Assembly (NCBI RefSeq): GCF_001422405.1 | Contig: NZ_LMMV01000001.1 | Coordinates: 1,259,817-1,323,816 of the forward strand | Reading direction: 5' to 3' | Length of the DNA: 64,000 nucleotides | Origin: Pseudorhodoferax sp. Leaf267 | GTDB taxonomy: Bacteria > Pseudomonadota > Gammaproteobacteria > Burkholderiales > Burkholderiaceae_C | Shown: in pieces, positions 1 to 7,817 of the stretch | Numbering within the stretch: the first letter of the stretch is position 1 | How the letters are laid out: each line of letters starts with the position of its first letter | Made by a program: the position numbers and the translations under genes | The notes under the pieces: generated by a model | Databases searched by the model: none | Told to the model about the DNA's origin: nothing | Seen by the model: the letters and a program-made list of their open reading frames with translations, nothing else

Positions 1-1
1 G

Positions 2-778
2 CGGCACCGCTCCGAGACCTTCGCCGACCACTATTCGCAGGCCACGCTGTTCTGGCAGAGCCAGACACCAGTGGAACAGCAGCACATCGTGCAGGCGCTG
101 CAGTTCGAGCTGGCCAAGGTCGCCGTGGCGGCAGTGCGCGTGCGCATGCTGTCCAACCTGGTCAACGTGGACCGCGAGCTGGCCGGGCGCGTGGCCCAGG
201 TGCTGGGCATCCCGGTGCCGCCCGCCAGCGTGCGCGTGGGCGACAAGCGCTACCCGCCGTCGCCTAAGCTCAGCATGATCGCGCGCGGCAACCCTACCGG
301 CATCGCCAGCCGGCAGGTGGCCTTCCTCGCGGCCGATGGTGTCGACGTGGCCAGCCTGCAGGCCATGAAGGCCGCCTTGATCAAGGGCGGTGCGGCGGTG
401 AAGGTGCTGTCGACGCGGCTGGGCACGCTGAAGGGCGCCGCGGGCGACAGCCTGCCGGTCGACCACCTCATCGTCACCATGCCCTCGGTGGTGTTCGATG
501 CCGTGTGCGTGTTCGGCGGCGCGGGCAACGTGGCGCAGCTCAAGGCCAGCGGCGACGCCGTGCACTTCGTGCGTGAGGCGTTCAAGCATGCCAAGCCCGT
601 GGCCGGCTTGGCCGAAGGCCGCGACTTCCTGACTGCCGCCGGCGTGCTGGCAGGCGCGGCCCCGGCGGCCGGCGTCTCCGTCGGCGCCGAGCTGCCCGCT
701 GTCATGGCCAGCTTCATGGCCGACCTGGGCGCGCACCGCCGCTGGGACCGCGTGGCGCCGAACGCCATGGCGGCCTGA
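2..778 (+). CDS. katE: Catalase HPII-type (KatE), C-terminal part only
   Basis: The frame is open from base 2, so the gene begins upstream of the window. The first visible residues (RSETFADHYSQATLFWQSQ) and the following helical stretch belong to the end of the haem-catalase core of large-subunit catalases. About residues 85-258 of the visible part form the extra C-terminal flavodoxin/DJ-1-like domain that separates clade II catalases such as E. coli HPII from small catalases. The haem-binding and catalytic residues lie outside the window. The enzyme decomposes hydrogen peroxide in the cytoplasm. It is followed after 4 bases by a small hydrophilic protein and a DUF2243 membrane protein on the same strand, which suggests one stress operon. 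The family assignment is firm; which katE paralogue this is cannot be told. Confidence 0.88.
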   Translation, partial: RHRSETFADHYSQATLFWQSQTPVEQQHIVQALQFELAKVAVAAVRVRMLSNLVNVDRELAGRVAQVLGIPVPPASVRVGDKRYPPSPKLSMIARGNPTGIASRQVAFLAADGVDVASLQAMKAALIKGGAAVKVLSTRLGTLKGAAGDSLPVDHLIVTMPSVVFDAVCVFGGAGNVAQLKASGDAVHFVREAFKHAKPVAGLAEGRDFLTAAGVLAGAAPAAGVSVGAELPAVMASFMADLGAHRRWDRVAPNAMAA

Positions 779-782
779 GCCC

Positions 783-1118
783 ATGGACCGCAAGACGCCC
801 ACGCGATCGCCGAGCCCGGCCAGCACCGGCAGCGCCGCCGCCCCGCGCCCGGTGGTGGAGCCGGGGGCCGTCGGCCCCGGCGCCACGCATGCGGTGGTGG
901 ACGGCGAGGTCGCGCCGCGGCTTCCGCATGAACGCGACGAGTCGTCCGACAGCGGCACCGGCGAGCCCAGCGAACGCATGCACCAGGCCGCGCGCGATGT
1001 GGCGCACGGCCATGTCGATGTGCCGCGCGGGCCGGCCACGCAGCGCTACTACAGCGAACTGACCGAAGAGGCCCAGGAACAGGGCAAGACCGACACCGAG
1101 CCGGGCAGCAGCCCATGA
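783..1118 (+). CDS. Small hydrophilic hypothetical protein next to catalase
   Basis: This 111-residue protein is rich in Pro, Gly, Ser, Glu and charged residues, with no signal peptide, membrane segment or recognisable domain. The middle (about residues 45-90, with PRLPHERDESSDS and a later GPATQRYYSEL) is less repetitive and looks like the conserved part. The ATG lies 4 bases after the catalase stop and the last codons overlap the DUF2243 start (bases 1115-1118), so it is almost certainly co-translated with both. Its composition resembles other unstructured stress-associated small proteins. No function can be assigned from sequence. Confidence 0.7.
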   Translation: MDRKTPTRSPSPASTGSAAAPRPVVEPGAVGPGATHAVVDGEVAPRLPHERDESSDSGTGEPSERMHQAARDVAHGHVDVPRGPATQRYYSELTEEAQEQGKTDTEPGSSP

Positions 1119-1897
1119 AGCCCTCGCCGGGCCGCTCGGCCGCCTTGCTGGGCCTGTCGCTCGGCTGCTTCTTCGACGGCATCCTGTTGCACCAGGTCCT
1201 GCAGTGGCATCACCTGCTCAGCGACGTGCGGCTGGCGGCGCTGCAGGACATGCGCATGCAGATGCTAGCGGACGGCCTATTCCACCTGCTGATGTACGTC
1301 GTCGCCGGCGTGGCCTTGGTGGGCCTGTGGCGCGCGCGCCATGCGCTGCAGGAAGGCCCGGGTGCAGCACGTCGTCTCGGCGGCGCGGCGCTGGCCGGCT
1401 TCGGCGGCTGGCACATCCTGGATGCCGTGCTGTCGCACTGGCTGACCGGCATCCACCGCGTGCGCGGCGATGCGGCCGACCCCTTGTTCTGGGACCTGCT
1501 GTGGTTCGCCGTATTCGGCCTGCTGCCGCTGGCGATTGGCCTGTGGCTGCGGCGCGGCGCTCCGCCCGGCGCCGGCCCTGGCCGTTTGGCCGCGCATGGG
1601 GCGCGGGCGATGGTGGGGGCGCTGGTCGTCGTCACGCTGGGCGCAGCCACCATGGCAGCGACCTGGCCTGCGGGAGATCAACCATCGCTGGTGGTGTTCG
1701 GCCCCGGCATCCACGGTGCCGAGGCCTTCAACGCCGTGGCCCAGGTCGACGCACGCGTGCTGTGGGCCGACCGCAGCGGCGACGTCTGGCTCGTGCAGTT
1801 GCCAGCCGGTGACACCGCCTGGCGGCTGGTGCGCAGCGGCGCCTGGCTGGTGGGGGGATCGTGGGCCGGTTGGGGCTGCGCGAACTGGACCCGGTAG
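1115..1897 (+). CDS. DUF2243 multi-pass membrane protein
   Basis: The 260-residue product starts with a membrane segment carrying the family-like GCFFDGILLHQVLQWHH stretch. Further hydrophobic segments lie near residues 60-80, 95-115, 130-148 and 165-185, with conserved-looking histidines (HH, HL and WHILD). This matches DUF2243, a family of inner-membrane proteins of unknown function often found in stress or cytochrome-related clusters. The start overlaps the end of the preceding gene by 4 bases (ATGA), so translation is coupled. The last 75 residues form a soluble tail that I do not recognise as part of the family core; it may be a natural extension or a fusion formed where the downstream DNA was rearranged. 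A decayed gene lies just beyond its stop. Confidence 0.75.
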   Translation: MKPSPGRSAALLGLSLGCFFDGILLHQVLQWHHLLSDVRLAALQDMRMQMLADGLFHLLMYVVAGVALVGLWRARHALQEGPGAARRLGGAALAGFGGWHILDAVLSHWLTGIHRVRGDAADPLFWDLLWFAVFGLLPLAIGLWLRRGAPPGAGPGRLAAHGARAMVGALVVVTLGAATMAATWPAGDQPSLVVFGPGIHGAEAFNAVAQVDARVLWADRSGDVWLVQLPAGDTAWRLVRSGAWLVGGSWAGWGCANWTR

Positions 1898-1914
1898 ACC
1901 AGGCGAACGCAACA

Positions 1915-2122
1915 GCCAGCGCGGATCTTGGTTGGTTTGCGGATGCTGGTCGCCCTGCAGGTTGGACGGCACGGAGTCGTCGTGCTCGGCAGACGCCGCG
2001 TCGTTCGCCTTGTCCTACATGCGCTCGTGTGAAGCGGCGCCGTTGTTGGGTTCGCCAAGCGCGTTTTTGCGCTTGCTGAACGCACCGGCCGCGCCGGCAT
2101 TGCTCAACCCGCCATCGGTCAT
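1915..2122 (-). pseudogene. Decayed copy of the small stress protein encoded at 4749-5009
   Basis: Read on the minus strand from an ATG at 2122, the frame gives TDGGLSNAGAAGAF, then GEPNNGAASHERM, a TAG stop at 2017-2015, then DKANDAASAEHDDSVP and GDQHPQTNQ. This is the same order as the intact protein at 4749-5009 (TDGTVDNIGAGGKF, GEPNEG, GMQDKRADADAAEHDDSVP, GDQHAQTNQ). The stop replaces a Gln codon (CAG to TAG), and the normal termination site is gone, since the frame stays open into the DUF2243 gene. It is therefore a diverged, inactivated paralogue. The homology is seen directly; the mutational step is inferred. Confidence 0.72.
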
Positions 2123-2653
2123 CCGGCGTGTTCAACTGCCTGTGAGATGGCTGTAACGCATCGTCATCTCGCCAAGGTTTACAGGTGGTATTGCCCACGT
2201 CTTGAGCGTGCGCTCTCGGCCGCCGAAGGCGTTGGACGCCCTTCACCAGCGCCGTACGCGCCTGCCCTGATGCTGTGCGTGGCGCCGACGCCGTCTCGTC
2301 GCCTCGCATGGGATTTGTCCAGCACGGCGTACAGCAGCGGCGTCGCGATGTCCGCAAGCACTCAAGTGGGTGCAGGGCGTTCCTCAGCCAGGTGATCCAC
2401 ATGCCCGCCGGCTGCCCAACCGGACATCGGTGCTGCCGCATTGAAACCCAGCCCTTTCCGCTGACTTGGTCGATGTTCTCCAAGCCGTGCCCAAGCGCAA
2501 CGCCCTTCGTTTCCATATCGATCGGTGCACTGGCGCCAGGCATCCCGGAAGCAGCGGGCTTCCGCGGGCGAGCGAGGCTGATCAGCAGTCGAGCCATCTT
2601 GCGCCGGCAGCATATTGCAAGCATATACTGTTTTTTTAATCAGTTGTTCGGAG
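2123..2653 (+). other. Non-coding or decayed stretch
   Basis: No frame in these roughly 530 bases looks like a conserved protein. Short open frames occur on both strands but are low in complexity and lack ribosome binding sites. The final 60 bases are clearly AT-richer (AGCATATACTGTTTTTTTAATC), which fits a promoter for the two-gene unit beginning at 2654. Confidence 0.4.
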
Positions 2654-3013
2654 ATGTCAACCATGCAGGGCATCCAGCTTTCCCTCGACATGGCACCGCC
2701 GGCGCCCCCCACAGCGCCGCCGCCGCCACCGCCGCCGTACACGGTCCGATTGCGCGACAGCGATCTAGGGCCTTCCGAACGAATCGAGGCGGAGACGCGC
2801 TTTTCCAAGGTGATGGAGGACAAGCTCGGCACGCCGGAGGTTGTGCGAGAGACGCTGCGAACCCTGCAGGACGCCGAGTACCTCGGCCGCACGCTGACCG
2901 ACGACGAGCAGGCCCTGGCTCGGAAATGGAAGCGCGCGCACCTGGTGGCACGCGAGGCCGGGCTGCAGAGCCTGGCGGCCATCAGCGCTGCTTGGTTCGA
3001 GGTCTCGGCGTGA
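2654..3013 (+). CDS. Hypothetical protein with a proline-rich N-terminus, first gene of a coupled pair
   Basis: The 119-residue product begins MSTMQGIQLSLDMAPP, followed by a run of prolines (about residues 14-27), then a charged helical domain (YTVRLRDSDLGPSERIEAETRF onward) of about 85 residues. The start is chosen because an AT-rich leader with TTCGGAG precedes this ATG; an in-frame ATG at 2615 has no such signal. Its stop overlaps the GTG start of the next gene (GTGA at 3010-3013), so the two are made together. I recognise no family. A small helical protein translationally coupled to a second small protein resembles toxin-antitoxin or adaptor pairs, but nothing in the sequence proves that. 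Confidence 0.6.
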   Translation: MSTMQGIQLSLDMAPPAPPTAPPPPPPPYTVRLRDSDLGPSERIEAETRFSKVMEDKLGTPEVVRETLRTLQDAEYLGRTLTDDEQALARKWKRAHLVAREAGLQSLAAISAAWFEVSA

Positions 3014-3447
3014 GCGACATCGCACCGTGGTTCGAGCCCGGGTCTGGCTGCTACCGGCTGGGGAACTGGGCGCCTGGCACGCCCGCCGACCTCGATGCCA
3101 AAGGAAAGGCGGGCTACCGCTGTGTCGTGTTTTGCATGCGCAGGCAGGGCCTGAAGCTTTCCGCGTCGGAAGTCGCTGCGCCCCCCGCACTGGCTGGTGT
3201 CGTGATCTGCATGGATTGGGGCAACCACCCCCACTGGCATGCCGAACTGCTGGGGCTACCAGGCCTCTCTAAGCAGCTCGTCCACATGCACAACGTCAAG
3301 CTCGTTCGGATGCGTGGGGGATTCCGCCAATACAGAGGGACAGAATACGACGAACGTGCAACGGAAAGCTGGCCTCAGACCTGGTTCTGCGCGCCGAACG
3401 CGGAAGCAGGGCTGGCGGTGCTTGCAAAGATGATGGCCGGCGTTTGA
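3010..3447 (+). CDS. Hypothetical protein, second gene of a coupled pair
   Basis: This 145-residue protein starts at a GTG that overlaps the previous stop. It is globular and aromatic-rich (DIAPWFEPGSGCYRLGNW, then MDWGNHPHWHAELLG), with a Cys pair (CVVFCM) and several His and Trp residues in the middle that could bind metal. There is no signal peptide or membrane segment. Gene order and overlap tie it to the preceding proline-rich protein. Its function is unknown. The compact size and conserved-looking His/Trp cluster would suit a small enzyme or a toxin-like protein, but this is a guess. Confidence 0.6.
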   Translation: MSDIAPWFEPGSGCYRLGNWAPGTPADLDAKGKAGYRCVVFCMRRQGLKLSASEVAAPPALAGVVICMDWGNHPHWHAELLGLPGLSKQLVHMHNVKLVRMRGGFRQYRGTEYDERATESWPQTWFCAPNAEAGLAVLAKMMAGV

Positions 3448-3468
3448 CTTCAAACGCGAGGGTGCCTA

Positions 3469-3705
3469 TCAGAGTACCGCGATGACGACGGCGGCGACGC
3501 CGATCACCGCAGCCAACCCACACACCATCAGCCACGTCAGCGCGCCATGCTCAGCGCTTCGCTCCTCATCGTCCTGAGCGTCCCACTCGGCCCTGTGCCC
3601 CGTCGCTGCGCCTGGATCGCGCCATGTCGGCGCAAGTGCCGCCCCCGTTGCAACGGGCCTTGACGGGCACGTCCCCGTGACCTTGGAACAGAGCGGCAAA
3701 CGCAT
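3469..3705 (-). CDS. Small single-pass membrane protein
   Basis: This 78-residue frame begins at ATG 3705 and ends in a strongly hydrophobic C-terminal segment (ALTWLMVCGLAAVIGVAAVVIAVL) preceded by an acidic stretch (WDAQDDEERSAEH). That is a typical tail-anchored small stress protein layout. It lies 35 bases downstream of the short-chain dehydrogenase on the same strand, so it may be co-transcribed. No conserved domain is recognised, and the exact start is uncertain because no strong ribosome binding site is seen. Confidence 0.45.
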   Translation of the reverse strand: MRLPLCSKVTGTCPSRPVATGAALAPTWRDPGAATGHRAEWDAQDDEERSAEHGALTWLMVCGLAAVIGVAAVVIAVL

Positions 3706-3740
3706 GGCAATGAACTCGAGGGCGGCGAAGCGCGCAACCG

Positions 3741-4625
3741 CTAGATCAGCGGCACGCCGCCGGTCACGGCCACTGTTGCACCCGAAATGTACGAGCCGCC
3801 TTCCGAGGCCAGCATGACGTAAGCCGCAGCGAGTTCGGCGGGCTGCCCTGGGCGCTTGAGCGGCACCTGCGCGCCGAACTGTGAGGCCTTTTCCGCATCC
3901 ATGGTGCTGGGGATCAAAGGTGTCCACACAGGACCGGGCGCGACGCAGTTGACCCGAATACCCTTCTCGGCAAGAAGTTGCGCCAGGCCGCCCGTCAAAT
4001 TCTGTAGCGCGCCCTTGGTGGCAGCGTAAGCCACCAAGGTCGCGTTGGGCTTGTCGGCGTTGATGGAAGCCGTCTTGATGACGCTGCTGCCGGGAGGCGT
4101 GTGGGGCACGGCGGCCTGGGTCAGGAAAAACGTGGCGAACACGTTCGTGCGGAAGGTGCGATCCAACTCTTCGGCCGAGAACTCCTGCAGGTCCTTGTGC
4201 GACATCTGGAACGCGGCGTTGTTGACCAGGACGTCGAGCCCGCTCAACTCCTCCACGGCGCGCTGGACGATGGACTGGCAGTGGCGCTGGTCTTGGATGT
4301 CTCCTGGCACCAGGCCACACTTGCGGCCAGCGTCGCGCACCAGCGCAGCCGTCGCCTCGGCGTCATCGTGTTCGTTCAGGTACGAGATGACGATGTCCGC
4401 GCCTTCGCGCGCGTAGGCGATGGCCACGGCGCGACCGATGCCGCTGTCGCCCCCGGTGATGATGGCCTTGCGGCCCTTCAACTTGCCGGAACCCGCGTAG
4501 GAGTTTTCACCGCAGTCGGGCACAGGTTGCATGGCGCTTTGCTTGCCTGGCACATCCTGATGCTGCCGTGGAAAAGGGAGCACCGGAAACTTGTTGCGTG
4601 GGTCATGAAGATGGGTGTCAGCCAT
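3741..4625 (-). CDS. Short-chain dehydrogenase/reductase, YghA/GsiB-neighbour stress type
   Basis: The 294-residue protein has an N-terminal extension (about residues 1-45) and a classical SDR Rossmann fold. The NAD(P)-binding GGDSGIGRA motif is near residue 57, NNAA follows, the catalytic Ser lies in KTASIN, and the YAATK catalytic Tyr-Lys pair follows. The C-terminal CVAPGPVWTPL and SGATVAVTGG motifs are standard. The N-terminal extension with PFPRQHQDVPGKQ marks the subgroup often annotated as glucose/ribitol dehydrogenase-like general stress oxidoreductases. The start is set at ATG 4625 (MADTHLHD), because the upstream 37 residues in frame have no family counterpart. The true substrate is unknown. 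Its neighbours (catalase, small hydrophilic proteins) fit an oxidative or desiccation stress cassette. Confidence 0.87.
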   Translation of the reverse strand: MADTHLHDPRNKFPVLPFPRQHQDVPGKQSAMQPVPDCGENSYAGSGKLKGRKAIITGGDSGIGRAVAIAYAREGADIVISYLNEHDDAEATAALVRDAGRKCGLVPGDIQDQRHCQSIVQRAVEELSGLDVLVNNAAFQMSHKDLQEFSAEELDRTFRTNVFATFFLTQAAVPHTPPGSSVIKTASINADKPNATLVAYAATKGALQNLTGGLAQLLAEKGIRVNCVAPGPVWTPLIPSTMDAEKASQFGAQVPLKRPGQPAELAAAYVMLASEGGSYISGATVAVTGGVPLI

Positions 4626-4748
4626 GGGGGGCTCCGAATCGCGCTTGCGGGGGGGCCGCACGCCGTTGCGGCCTGTTGATGTCTCGACGGGAGAGGTGCG
4701 AGCCTGCATGGCGTCAGTAGGACGTAGCGCAGGCAAGCTCTGTTCCGC

Positions 4749-5009
4749 TCAGCCGCCGTGCTCCGGCGGCTCCTGGTTGGTCTGCGCGTGCTGGTCGCCA
4801 TGAAGCCCCAGCGGGACGGAGTCGTCATGCTCAGCAGCGTCTGCATCGGCCCGCTTGTCCTGCATGCCTTCCGGGTTGGCAGGACCTTCGTTGGGCTCGC
4901 CGGTGGCAGCATGGCCAACGTCGAACTTGCCGCCTGCGCCGATGTTGTCAACCGTCCCGTCGGTCGTAGGTCGCGAGCCTTCGCCGCTGGGGGTGGGGGT
5001 ATCTGCCAT
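4749..5009 (-). CDS. Small hydrophilic stress-associated protein
   Basis: The 86-residue product (MADTPTPSGEGSRPTTDG start) is very rich in Gly, Asp, Asn and Gln with no hydrophobic core, so it is probably intrinsically disordered. The ATG at 5009 is preceded by GAAGGAAC, a good ribosome binding site. A second, inactivated copy lies at 1915-2122, so the gene was duplicated within this cargo block. It sits upstream of the SDR on the same strand. No function is known; composition and company suggest a hydrophilin-like role in stress protection, which is inference. Confidence 0.65.
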   Translation of the reverse strand: MADTPTPSGEGSRPTTDGTVDNIGAGGKFDVGHAATGEPNEGPANPEGMQDKRADADAAEHDDSVPLGLHGDQHAQTNQEPPEHGG

Positions 5010-5836
5010 AGCTGTTCCTTCGTTGTGGTTAGGGGTGGGCGCGGTGGTCCAGGCGCCGCAGCGCGCTCTCCTTGAGCTGACTGATCTTGAACCAGCACAT
5101 GCGCATGCAGGCATAGGATTCCAGCAGGCTCCCCGGCACGTCGACAGTCGCGGCGCTTCTGCCTTGTCCATCTTGCCTTCCCGCAGTCAGACATGCCAAG
5201 TTACGAGCGGCGGCCTGTCCGCGATGTAGGCCGACGACCTGACAAACCCATCTCTGTGGCCGCACCTTGCAACGGCGTTGGGGCGCGCTTGCGCTGCGCA
5301 ACGCGCAAGCGGGACATGTGCTCGCACAGCGTCTCGAACAAACGGTCCGGCAACTCGGGCTGTTCACATGGCACCCTATGCCGCGAACCGCCGAGAACGC
5401 CCGCATCGCCGGACGTTCTCGTGTGGCAACTGCCTCGCAGGACTACTTCCAGCGGCTCCCTCACGCCATACTGGTAGTGCTCTCGTGGACATCGCGTCTA
5501 CCAAGCCTTCAACGGTCGCTCTGGCGCCCCTGGAGTCCAGCTCGCTGGCGTCGCAGTCGTCACCTGCCTTGTAGCGCCGGCCCATGCCGGCTGGCCATCC
5601 TCGGATGGTCTGGAACCCTTCGTCGGCCTCGCGCCGATGCCGAACGCATGCCACGACAGCCCGCGCTGTCCGGCATCGAGCGAAGGCCTGCGTCCGTGGA
5701 TGCGGGCCTTCACCTTGTACTGGTCCCGCAGGCCAGTCCGCAGTCCGTGCGCCATCCCGTCTGGCGCTTTCCCAACCGGGGACTCTCGTCCCCGTCGGGG
5801 ATGGGCGTTCCCTTGTCCACCATGAAGGAGAACCCC
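5010..5836 (+). other. Junction region between stress cargo and ICE backbone, no convincing gene
   Basis: About 830 bases without a supported gene. Both strands carry open frames, as is common in DNA this GC-rich, but none shows a domain or a good ribosome binding site. Bases 5411-5429 hold a 19-base word (GGACGTTCTCGTGTGGCAA) that recurs exactly in the repressor/activator intergenic region at 31908-31926. The last 65 bases form a structured leader in front of the small gene at 5837. The change from stress cargo to ICE-type genes occurs here. Confidence 0.4.
5773..5836 (+). promoter_or_regulatory. Structured leader (GGGGAC/GTCCCC hairpin) before the small ICE gene
   Basis: GGGGACTCTCGTCCCC forms a perfect 6-base stem with a 4-base loop (5777-5792), immediately followed by CGGGGA. 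The leader ends in CACCATGAAGGAGAACCCC, with a strong ribosome binding site. The same design recurs before the genes at 7122, 26332 and 29936: a CCCC/GGGG stem, a short GC-rich stretch, then CACCCT-type sequence with GGAGA. Confidence 0.45.
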
Positions 5837-6001
5837 ATGTCCGCTGTTCCCATGCTGCAGTCCCAGCGCCGTGTGCCCTACCTGTTGGGGGGCGTCGCCC
5901 TCCCCCAGACGACATCGCGTCCACGCCGGGCCGTGCCAGCCCTGTTCCTGCCAGAGGTCCGCGCCGATCGACCGCTCGCGGTCGCCGTCGCCCTGCCGTG
6001 A
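5837..6001 (+). CDS. Very small protein (54 aa), ICE backbone
   Basis: The frame MSAVPMLQSQRRVPYLLGG continues for 54 residues and is preceded by GAAGGAG at ideal spacing. It is basic and proline-rich, with a mildly hydrophobic central stretch and no recognised domain. The strong ribosome binding site and the shared structured leader are the evidence that it is translated; the amino-acid sequence alone would not be convincing. It could be a leader peptide for the gene at 6057. Confidence 0.4.
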   Translation: MSAVPMLQSQRRVPYLLGGVALPQTTSRPRRAVPALFLPEVRADRPLAVAVALP

Positions 6002-6056
6002 ATGGTTCCCCGGCGCTCTCGACCCCCGTTCGACGCGCCCCACCAGGAGATCCACG

Positions 6057-6596
6057 ATGACCGTTCACTCGTTCCGCAGCCCTGCGCACCGCCCCAGCGT
6101 CCAGACCGAGGAGGAGCGCGCTTGGGTGTCGTTCTACCGCCGCGCCCGGCACGACCCGGCGATCGCGGCGGAAGTGCTGGCCCAGCTCGACCTGGACCCG
6201 GAAACAAAGCGCGTGCACCTGGCGCTGTACCTGACCTGCCGCGAATCCCTGCGGCTGGCCGAGGCGCGCACGGCCCGCGACGCGCGGATCGGTTGGTGCG
6301 CGCGCTGGATCGTCCGCACCCTGTTCGTCGATGGACCGGGTGCCGTGCGCCGTACGCTGGTCCGCGCGGGCGATACCGCGCTGGCCTGCCTGCCCGCAGA
6401 CGCCGTCGACGCGCGCGAGCCTGCCAAGGCCAAGGTGCGCCGACTGTCGGCCGACCCGGGCATGCGGGCCGCTAAGTCGTCGTTTCGTGCGCAGGCGGCG
6501 GACGCCAGGGTCACGCCGCCGGAGGCAGCGCCGGTGCACACCGACCCTGCGCAGACCACGGCGGCCACGGTCGTCCGCGCTGTCGGAGGCGCTTGA
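6057..6596 (+). CDS. Hypothetical ICE protein (179 aa)
   Basis: ATG 6057 follows CAGGAGATCCACG. Residues 15-115 are helical and well formed (EEERAWVSFYRRARHDPAIAA, then ETKRVHLALYLTCRESLRL). This is reminiscent of small conserved proteins carried by conjugative elements next to RadC, but I cannot name a family. The last 60 residues are low-complexity Ala/Pro-rich. It is cytoplasmic, with no signal or membrane segment. The gene ends 8 bases before the convergent gene at 6605-6856, separated by a strong hairpin. Confidence 0.55.
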   Translation: MTVHSFRSPAHRPSVQTEEERAWVSFYRRARHDPAIAAEVLAQLDLDPETKRVHLALYLTCRESLRLAEARTARDARIGWCARWIVRTLFVDGPGAVRRTLVRAGDTALACLPADAVDAREPAKAKVRRLSADPGMRAAKSSFRAQAADARVTPPEAAPVHTDPAQTTAATVVRAVGGA

Positions 6597-6604
6597 GGCG
6601 ACGG

Positions 6605-6856
6605 TCATCCTCCCCGGGGTTCACCCTCGGGGAGGAGGCTGTCGTCCACCGCCAGACAGCGCGCGGCCTCGCAGTCGATCAGCCAGTGCAGAAAGCGCGT
6701 GTCCTCGGAGCGGCCCCAGTAGTGCGCCTTGCAGCGCGCCACGTAGTGCCACAGGTCGGCCCGTGAGCGGATACCGTCCGGCGCGATGTCGGTGAGCTGC
6801 AGCAGCCGTGCGCGCTCGGCGTGCGTCAAACGGATCGCAGAGCCCAGGCAAAGCAT
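6605..6856 (-). CDS. Small hypothetical protein (83 aa)
   Basis: The frame [19 protein letters not shown] reads as a compact helical protein ([23 protein letters not shown], then a [22 protein letters not shown] segment). It has no unusual composition and good coding character in all thirds. It is convergent with the 6057 gene and divergent from the RadC-like gene. No family is recognised; similar small proteins accompany radC-like genes in conjugative elements. Confidence 0.55.
   Translation of the reverse strand: MLCLGSAIRLTHAERARLLQLTDIAPDGIRSRADLWHYVARCKAHYWGRSEDTRFLHWLIDCEAARCLAVDDSLLPEGEPRGG
6609..6635 (+). terminator. Strong hairpin between convergent genes
   Basis: CCTCCCCG (6609-6616) pairs perfectly with CGGGGAGG (6628-6635), and the inner GGGT/ACCC can extend the stem. 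It lies just past the stop of the + gene ending at 6596 and in the last codons of the - gene ending at 6605. There is no T-run, so it may work as a bidirectional stabilising or rho-assisted terminator rather than a classical one. Confidence 0.4.
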
Positions 6857-7065
6857 GCAGGTGCACCTCCTGCCGCGATCGTGCCGCAGGTCAAGCCCTT
6901 TGCGTCAGCGTTTCGCGCCAACGACACAAAGATTTCTGGGCCGACACGGCGATGTCGGCCAGGTGTCACTGCAGACCTTGGGCGTGGCGTGCCCGCCACG
7001 GTGCGCCTGGCACCGCACTGCGATGCGGCACCGACAGGGATTGCCGAAACTTGCTTCAACCCCAT

Positions 7066-7121
7066 GGGGCGACTGGCCCCTGAAGGGCGCGGCGTCGCTC
7101 CACCCTACTCAGGAGAATGCC
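7066..7121 (+). promoter_or_regulatory. Structured leader before the RadC-like gene
   Basis: CAACCCCATGGGGCGACTGGCCCCTGAAGGGC contains two nested CCCC/GGGG pairings and is followed by CACCCTACTCAGGAGAATGCC up to the ATG at 7122. It has the same layout as the leaders before 5837, 26332 and 29936. Confidence 0.4.
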
Positions 7122-7688
7122 ATGGACCTCACAAGAATGAGCCAGGCGGCGCTGATCGAGCGCCTGCTGGCGCCCATGCCCGCCACCGGTGCCGCCTGCA
7201 CGGGCGAGCGCGTGACAGCAGGCGCGGCCTGGCAGGCCGACCGCGTGCGCGACCTGCTGGCGACCGCCCGCGAACTCCTGTTGCGCGAGATGGAACGCGA
7301 CCTCCAGGGTCGACCCCTGATGGACAGCCCCGGCACGCTGCGCAACTGGTTGCGGCTGCACTGCGAGGGCCTGGAGCATGAAGTGTTCCTGGTCGTGTAC
7401 CTGGACGCCCAGCACCGTGTGCTGACGCTGGAGCAGCTGTTCCGCGGCAGCCTCACACAGACCTCGGTGTACCCGCGCGAGGTGGTCAAGGCCGCACTGG
7501 CGCACAACGCTGCGGCCGTGGCGTTTGCCCACAACCACCCCAGCGGTAGTGCCGAACCGAGCCGGGCCGACGAGGTTCTGACCGCCACGCTCAAGAGTGC
7601 GCTGGCGCTGGTGGATGTCCGCTGCATCGACCACTTCATCGTGGGTGGCGACCAGTTGGTCTCATTCGCGGAGCGCGGACTGATCTGA
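7122..7688 (+). CDS. RadC/JAMM-family protein of mobile elements
   Basis: The 188-residue protein contains the full JAB1/MPN-like RadC domain. HNHPSG near residues 137-142 followed by Ser and Asp about ten residues on (SAEPSRADE) gives the HxH-x(10)-D zinc-binding signature. An upstream Glu/Val-rich strand ([16 protein letters not shown]) is also typical. The usual N-terminal helix-hairpin-helix region of chromosomal RadC is missing and replaced by a short helical segment, as in the short RadC-like proteins common on ICEs and phages (for example YeeS/RadC-like). The start follows CAGGAGAATGCC. The biochemical role of these proteins is unresolved; a role in DNA repair or recombination during transfer is an inference. 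Confidence 0.85.
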   Translation: MDLTRMSQAALIERLLAPMPATGAACTGERVTAGAAWQADRVRDLLATARELLLREMERDLQGRPLMDSPGTLRNWLRLHCEGLEHEVFLVVYLDAQHRVLTLEQLFRGSLTQTSVYPREVVKAALAHNAAAVAFAHNHPSGSAEPSRADEVLTATLKSALALVDVRCIDHFIVGGDQLVSFAERGLI

Positions 7689-7776
7689 TGCAGAGCCGGG
7701 GGGTCGATCCCTCGAGCGGGCGCCGCGCCGCGTGCGGCGGGCGCCTGCCGTTGCGCCGGATCGGCCGTCGCGCACG

Positions 7777-7817
7777 GCGTGACGCAGCAGCCGCCGCTTA
7801 GGCGGCCGGCGTCACGC
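7777..7817 (+). terminator. Composite stem-loop between radC-like and sbcC-like genes
   Basis: GCGTGACGC (7777-7785) pairs with GCGTCACGC (7809-7817), and inside it GCCGCC (7790-7795) pairs with GGCGGC (7801-7806). The hairpin sits where two convergent genes meet and covers the stop of the sbcC-like gene, so it probably serves as a bidirectional terminator. No U-tract follows. Confidence 0.5.

Noticed and set aside
250-1182. Long minus-strand open frame opposite catalase and DUF2243
   Set aside because: Arg/Pro/Ala-rich shadow of real + strand genes, without domain or ribosome binding site.
2179-2361. Minus-strand frame with hydrophobic start (MLADIATPLLYAVLDK)
   Set aside because: Too short and compositionally biased to call; lies in decayed DNA.
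5267-5836. + strand frame in the 5 kb junction
   Set aside because: The first 60 codons look faintly protein-like, but there is no ribosome binding site or homology I can name.
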